Assembly (NCBI GenBank): GCA_018806985.1
Contig: JADANN010000171.1
Location: forward strand, 1 to 64,000
Reading direction: 5' to 3'
Length of the DNA: 64,000 nucleotides
Source of the DNA: Angiostrongylus vasorum
Lineage: Eukaryota; Nematoda; Chromadorea; Rhabditida; Metastrongylidae
This document shows, piece after piece, positions 57,791 through 64,000 of this stretch. The notes below the pieces were generated by a model. That model did not search any database. It was not told where the DNA came from and saw only the letters and a list, made by a program, of their open reading frames with translations. The translations under genes and the position numbers were made by a program. Within the stretch, counting starts at the first letter, position 1. Each line of letters opens with the position of its first letter.

Positions 57791-58555
57791 AAAGTTATAT
57801 ACGGCAAGACCTTTTTATTTACAGCGCGGCTCATGCCCCCATAGCTATAAGAGAAACCGATACCTTGCTTGCACCGCACACAAAAAATCGCCCATCTACG
57901 ACGTATACTCATATTTCCCCTATCGGTACCTGATAAACATGTTGCCATCCACTATTTGCGAATTGAAATTGGAGGGAATTTCATAAAAGGTTTCGCGTTC
58001 GACAAAATCGACGATGCAAGCAGTTGTTTGAACTACCACAAAGCAAGAGAATATATAAATACAACATACATATCCTTGTAGAAGAATTTTTTTTCTATTT
58101 TAGTTTGACCCGTCTTCACCTCTACTGTGCGTGTCCCAGCACTTCTCACATTCAATTCGTTTCCTCGCATCGCATTCACTGTCCACGAATATCATCCAAC
58201 TTTACGTTTGGCTTTGGTTGCTGCTTGAAGATTTTCATTTTATGTTGAATTTCATAGAATGCTGGTCGAGCAATTCCCCTGGAGTCTTGAAATAGCCAGG
58301 CTAGAGTGTTCCCAATTGGACTACAAAGGATGATTTTTCCCAGACATGTCCGGTACCAATTTCCCGATCCCATAGAGATGAGAGGCTTGGTTGGCCCGCA
58401 GCAGAATCGAACTAGCACCATCCAATTTTATATAATCAGTAGGGAGACCGTTGATCTCCAAATCTCCAAAGTACTGCAACTGCCTCAACTGACCCAGAAT
58501 TGTTTTTATTTGAATCAAAGAAAGTGAATCAGGACGGCCCGTTCTACTCTGGCAA
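57791..58555. other. Unassigned DNA with a SINE fragment
   Basis: Positions 58,318-58,405 on the minus strand match the SINE body (AAATTGGTACCGGACATG, then CTGGGA). The remainder has short frames only and no match I can see. Confidence 0.4.
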
Positions 58556-58930
58556 CACTTGGAGACTTGCTATCATGCGGATGTGGTCCAAATAAATCCT
58601 TTTTCCTTCATTTATCTCTGTTTCTGTTTAGGACAACTCTAATGAAGAGCTTGTAGACGACAGAGAGCAAGTAGATTGGACCATAGCTGCCGATATCGTT
58701 GAGGTCACCATTTCTGAAAAATAGCACCATCAAGCTGCTTTTCCACTGAATAAAAACATTGCATTTTTGCACGTATGATGTCATGACCTATTGTGTTGAG
58801 GAGGACTGGCTGAATAATTTTCAGGTCTTCAGAACCTTTGTTGCCCGAACCAGGTTTTCTTCGATACTTCACTGACGAAAGTAGACTGCCGGATTTCGGA
58901 GGAGAGAACCAGTAGGACGACGTATCTACT
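58556..58930 (-). pseudogene. RTE-A fragment, minus strand
   Basis: This resembles 18,540-18,780 and 39,470-39,600 (GAAGAGCTTGTAGACGAC, then GCCGATATCGTTGAGGTC). On the minus strand it corresponds to the region before the RT YRPI block, with stops. It sits at the same relative place as in A and B. Confidence 0.5.
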
Positions 58931-59180
58931 CATATTTAGAGAGGAAGAATAAATTTTGACAGATTCGGTTGAGTTACGAGTAATTTCGTCCGATTTTTTT
59001 TTCGCACAGGCTCAATAAACATCTTAGTATATTGTAAATTCAGCTCGACACAACTAATAGCCCTTTTCATGTAGAGAAAGAATTCAATGTTGGGAGGTTC
59101 GATATATGCGAAATCCTGATTTCTTTAAACTGTTTTTCTCAAAATTCTTTACTTTTTTCACGAAGTCGATCCGTCGTCCT
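58931..59180. other. Unassigned DNA before unit D
   Basis: AT-rich, no feature recognised. The unit-D match begins near 59,190. Confidence 0.35.
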
Positions 59181-62100
59181 GGTGGTATGCGAAAACATTT
59201 TTATGCTCAGTATTACAAGCTATTATTATAGGGGTTGGCTATTATACGGAAGCTCCTTGACATTGCACCGTTACACGAAGTGCTACTTTATTTAGAAAAT
59301 TTGTTCTTCTTCGTGTCTGTTTATTGAAGAAAAACAGCAAATTATCAATCAGTGCCGAGGTTAACAGAAAGCCGGTCTTGGGAATCTCTACGCAGGGACT
59401 CGGATCACTTCTACAACCATTTTGGAAGAAAAGGAAAATCCGGTTCTCATTGAGTAACGACAGAACTACTTTTTCCATTTATGGCCATTTCTTGAACTCT
59501 TTCCTTTGCTGTTTTTGGACGAATTTTTAGTCGCACACTACGTGCTAACTAGTAGTAACAGTGACGGTGGGCAATCTTAAAGTTTGAACGTAGATCACCT
59601 AACGACAAAATCCAGAGCATAACTACTGCAGAACTGCTCTGCATTGCAGCACTTGCTTAACACTCGACTCATCTGATTGGAAAGCTCTAGTAGCAACGTT
59701 TTGGGGTCACCAAAGAGACTCAGAGCATCAGTTCTCGAAATTGTGGGTCGATGGGAAACTTTATTTTGTCAACGTTAGTTTCTGCCAGTACTTCTTTGCG
59801 CAACAAAATGACGAATTTGTTCAAATGTAGTCAGAGCACTGGATAATTGCCCTAATAGTTGTTTTATTTCGAGGAATAAACAACGCAGTTGTGAAAAACT
59901 TCAAAGTTAGTCTGAACCGAATGGAAGTACATGTAACTTTAGCGTCAATCTAAATGCCAACTCAGGGAACTCTTGAAATTTTCTTTATAATTTTCTTTTA
60001 CTTTTAGGTTTCTCAAATTAATTCGAAAAAAGGGAAGGTTTCTTGAAAGCTACCGTGATATTGATTAAAATAAAATCTTTACTCGGCTAACGTTTCACCG
60101 GGTTCGTCTTGTTCAAAGGTGGATTGATTCTAGTCGATCGCACACAATTTTTCCTTTTTCCGATGTGGCTGATCGTGATTGCATCGAACCGAAACCACCA
60201 AAGAATCGCTCTAATGAAGTAACCTCACTCGGCAATGCTGCTTTGTGTACAGCGTTTGTTGGTGATACTGATTGCTCCATGAGAATCGTTCGGTCTTCTC
60301 TCTACAATTTAACCGTTGATGGGTTTCTTTGATTGTACAAAGAAGAACGAGCGAGTATCAACGGGCGACCAGTATCAATAACAGCCGTTCTGTATGAAAG
60401 TGCAATACAGATTGAGTTGCTTCACTCGAGCGGGTGCATCAGTGGATTTGGTTCGATGCGATTACGAAAAAGCCACATCGAAAGAAGCACAAGCTGTGGA
60501 CAATCGACTTCCATCCATCTAGCTCTGAAGAGGAAGGAGGCACCCAGCCGTTAGCTGAATACGGGTTTTTTATCAATTTTGTGTTGGCTTTGTCAGTGAG
60601 AGGATTAGTGTACAGTAGTCTTTCAGGAGTAAGAAAAAAGTCCGCCTTTGAAATAAAGTTACTGAATATTAGCTTTTTTCTTCCTGCCTACTACAGTTTT
60701 CACTGCAGAGTATTATATTAGATACAACCACAGGAATGCTGAGATATTTGCAAAACTCCAGACAGCAGTTGTTTGCGGTGGGAGTGGAACACGCTACTAC
60801 CCTTTTCGAGACTAACCCAATCACCTGTACTCGATGGGCATCCTTCGTTGCACCTTTCTCATTTTCTGAAGTCGGTGAGCTAATTTCTACTACGTAATGG
60901 TGCACCAGATGGAAACGTGAGCAACGCCAAATTCTGTTTTCGCTAGTAAAGTATTGCTAATAGAACGATTTGCTAGTATTTCATCATAACGTCTGCTTCC
61001 ACAGAAGGAAGTGAGCGGAGAAATGTGACTATGAGTACCGTAATTTTATGATACTTTTACTGTATTCTCGTAAAAAAGGCGTTCCCTAACAACTTCTGCT
61101 CCCAATTCTCTGTCAGAATAAGTGGAAAGATGTGAAGTGGTAGTTAGAAAAGAAGTCTTCAATTTCAAACTTCATTTTCAGCTTGCATCGTACACTCATC
61201 GCTGAAGCATCCAATGACGTCTTCGTGGCCCCGTGCTTAGTGAAGTAGTTGTGACTTTGTTTTCTCAATCGTGATTATGACACAATCTAATAACGAAACC
61301 TATGGAATCATTATAATCGTGGGAGAGTTCGCTTGTTACAACAACTACTTTTTTCACACTAACGGAATCGTTCTTGACACGAGTTAATTCAATTAATTCC
61401 GGCTTAACTGGATTTTTTTTCTTCATTTCATATGCGTATGTATTTGGCTTTGGGCAAATATCCAACTACTAACACTATGTGTAGTGGAATTCTGTCAAAT
61501 AAATAGCTACTCAAGACTCCTCTTAAATGTTCCAACTGCGACCAGAAGCACGTGGACACAAATGGGTGCAACGTTGTAGTTGTTGGCTGGCCGACTATCT
61601 TGGAAAAGATGAGCATTAAGTACAACAACGGGCGTCTCTTGCCATTCACGTTACACCTCTTAATCGCAGATGGACCACCAGTAACACTCCCAAGTTACGA
61701 TCATGCAAGAAAACGTCAGAAATTGATTTTAGTTGTCGCAGAGAGATTTCATCACAATCACGTTCGAGAAGACGGAGACACATACGCAGAGTGCAACTAT
61801 GAACGTAACGACGGAAACATAGCGGATTCCTCAGTAGCGAGTACACTGGGAGGATTGAAGATGTGGCCTAACGTCAAAGATATTTACTGCCCACCTCCTC
61901 TTCTTTTCATATTTGAGACGAATAATCTGTTTAGAAATAATTTTTAGGGGGCAATCGAGCAGCGAAAAACTGCTAAGAAATGACTTTTCCATGAGAATGC
62001 AAAAGTTCTGTCAACGAACTGCGGTGCTCCTCGTCACATTTTGTAGCTTTGTCATTTCTGTGCGTAAAAGCAGACTTCCCATGAACCACGCTGGAAAATC

Positions 62101-62735
62101 ACTCTATGACTGACGTACTGGTAGTGAAAATTGAGCATTTTTTAACAAAATTCGAGATTACTGAGCTAATACGATGATGTTGTGAAAACTTTTATTGGGC
62201 TAACCTTTCGGCATCTTTGCTTCAAAGATATCATTTTTTGTTCTTCTGGTTCCTACCCAATGCCCTTATGGGGTAGTGGAGCTATGTTACAAATTTCGCC
62301 GTGTTTAAAAAGCAACGTTGTGTTAGCACGTCAAACTGACAAATGTCGTTTATCAAGTGCAATAAAAGACCGACTGAATATTCAGAAGAAAAAACCACCA
62401 GAGTTAGCTTTCAACTTACCATATTCAAGGCTGGGTTGCAATTGGTGTGGTTCGTTATTCCGACCTAGCTTTTCGACGCCAGAGGCTTCCATCCCTCCAC
62501 GGTTATTAACAACGCATAGCTAACTAAGTGGACATACTGGAACCGAGACGATGCCTCACATATTGAAGTGACACCCACGCAGCTACTTGGGGTGATGCTC
62601 GTTGAAGCGTTGTTCTCACAAATGATGCATCAATGCTAGTCACCTTTCACCGTAATCAGAGAAAACTACCAACAGTCACATTGCCAAAAGAAGAACGAAA
62701 ATTATCAAATCAGTATCAACAACTACCGCCTTGTA
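59181..62735. repeat. Unit start and large inverted repeat, copy D
   Basis: Positions 59,220-59,310 match the unit start (GCACCGTTACACGAAGTGCT) and 59,310-59,410 match 25,650-25,745. The left arm continues to about 61,950, with the palindrome at 60,085-60,558 and the fold-back head at 60,670-60,900. The right arm starts near 62,180 but is cut short: after 62,655 the sequence jumps to the equivalent of 50,585 in copy C. Confidence 0.65.
60085..60558. ncRNA. Palindrome with hammerhead-like motifs, copy D
   Basis: The minus strand at 60,085-60,125 has GAAACGTTAGCCGAG with the ACGT intact, but its 5' core half is decayed. The plus strand at 60,519-60,558 reads TAGCT, CTGAAGA (60,525-60,531), then GCCGTTAGCT. 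TAGCT pairs with AGCTG, another covarying stem I. The halves point outward from a centre near 60,310. Confidence 0.45.
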
Positions 62736-62840
62736 TAAAAAATATAATATCTATAATATAATATAATACAATAATATAATAATATAATAAATAAATATAA
62801 TAATAATATAATATATATATAATATAATATATATAACAAT
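62736..62840. repeat. AT microsatellite
   Basis: About 105 bases consist almost only of A and T, built from TATAATA-type words. It lies exactly where copy D has lost about 1.2 kb of right-arm DNA that copy C keeps (roughly 49,370-50,585) and a further part to 51,085. Confidence 0.85.
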
Positions 62841-64000
62841 TGATCTTTCCTGCTGCCTAATAGGAAACGAGATCTTCTCTTTACTTTTCGCATGGTTCTA
62901 AAGGTGCTGTGCAGCATTGAAGAATTTCTGGATAATAGCCACCTTGTCTTAAGTGCCGACCATAAAAATGTTTCTTAATGGCACACTGTAAGTGGATACG
63001 ATCAATGAACCCTCGTGAAAACATAAAGAAGACTGGGAAAAACGATAAATTAAAAGAAAACTTGACTTCCGCGATCATCCAACCTTTTAACATTCGGAAT
63101 TTCTCTGGCTATGATGGCATAGGGCTATTTGTTGAATTGACTTCTGCAATATAAACACATGTTTATTGAATGTGTAAAATGAGATAACGACATTGCTCGC
63201 TGCATTACTGGATCTATGTAAGTTTGACCTGGTTCTCTTTGAGCGAAAACCTCCAGTGTGTTTACGATGAGAAACAAAGTAAAAGGATGCCTTTGAAATG
63301 AAAGGTAGACAAAATCTCAACGAGAATGTGTCGACAGTGATTCACCCGGCAGTTTCGTAAACTTAACGAGCGAATATTTTGAATTATTGAATATTTGGAT
63401 TTTGAATGATGCTGACATGTTGTTCTGTTCACCATTCTGGCGAACTAGATAGAATTTTGTAAAGGCGAATATTTTCTCATAGAAAGGAAGCACTTGTGAA
63501 AAGTAGACAATGGGAAAAGATGAGATCACGACGAAAGCCTGAACTGAAATCACATGCACTTCGGATATTTCACAGAAACTGAGCTAAAAGGTAATAGATA
63601 ACATTTGGAATTCGTGGGTGGTTTAACGCCGAGATAACCAGGCTAATTTTACCGATGTGGAAAAAAACTCTGCTTGGACGTTTTCTAGAGTTCTCGATAT
63701 TATTGAAAAAGACACACAAACATTCGGTCCCGAATTGACGTCATAAACTCTACTCTGAAACATCATTTTGCGCATTCTACGGAGTTCTTCACGCCAGCTG
63801 GTGTGTGCAACAGTCCAGCCGAGTCTTTAAAGGAACAATACAATGACAGAGCAGCCAGCACCACCCACAGGTGACCGATGGTAAGCTATGGCTTCAAACT
63901 GCGTTATCAGGTTAAAAAATAAGCTCTATTCACGTCATGGGGTTATAAAATGGGAAAGCTTTTGTTCAATCCTTAGCGAATGCGCCATGCATTCGACTTC
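62841..64000. mobile_element. C/D-shared insert, copy D, runs off the window
   Basis: This is collinear with 51,090-52,360. It keeps the ATGACAGAGCAGCC run and GGTAAGCT donor-like site at 63,843-63,885. Gene copy D, if present, would lie beyond the window end. Confidence 0.6.

Overview
The window reads as a gene-poor, repeat-dense stretch of nematode nuclear DNA, most likely from a strongylid (hookworm-like) worm. The evidence is short exons with worm-type splice sites (acceptors such as TTACAG and TTTTGCAG), AT-rich introns, and abundant relics of RTE-type and Penelope-type retroelements. Most of the retroelement translations resemble hookworm endonuclease/reverse-transcriptase proteins as I remember them. 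The species call is inference. There is no operon, CRISPR array, rRNA gene or free-standing tRNA gene.

The backbone is one ancestral unit present four times in the same orientation: copy A (about 1-25,200, its beginning cut off by the window), copy B (about 25,240-45,150), copy C (about 45,150-59,180) and copy D (from 59,180, running off the end). Each unit begins with a large, old inverted repeat (in B, 25,815-30,565) that contains smaller palindromes. A short upstream region follows, then a four-exon gene for a small secreted protein, then 3' flanking DNA with nested retroelement debris. Only copy B carries an intact gene: exons 31,608-31,707, 32,383-32,531, 32,640-32,793 and 33,484-33,764, giving 227 residues with a signal peptide and a conserved poly(A) signal. 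Copy A (3,319-5,740) has a stop, a frameshift and lost splice sites. Copy C (53,696-54,825) has lost its start codon, has a stop in exon 1 and lacks exon 4. Copy D ends before its gene would begin.

Mobile DNA accounts for nearly everything else. There are two RTE-like LINE families, here called RTE-A and RTE-B; a Penelope-like element with RT and GIY-YIG domains (43,170-45,135, minus strand); a tRNA-derived SINE of about 260 bp; a fold-back family with a tRNA-like internal segment; and a roughly 360-bp element (Rep-3) antisense to the 5' region of RTE-B. Several insertions have clear target-site duplications, and sister copies of the unit show the empty site, so their order can be worked out. 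The repeats also carry many small motifs matching the minimal hammerhead ribozyme of Penelope-like elements, several with compensated stem-I pairs. These ribozyme-bearing palindromes, together with the decaying gene array, are the most interesting signals. No function is known to me for the surviving gene.
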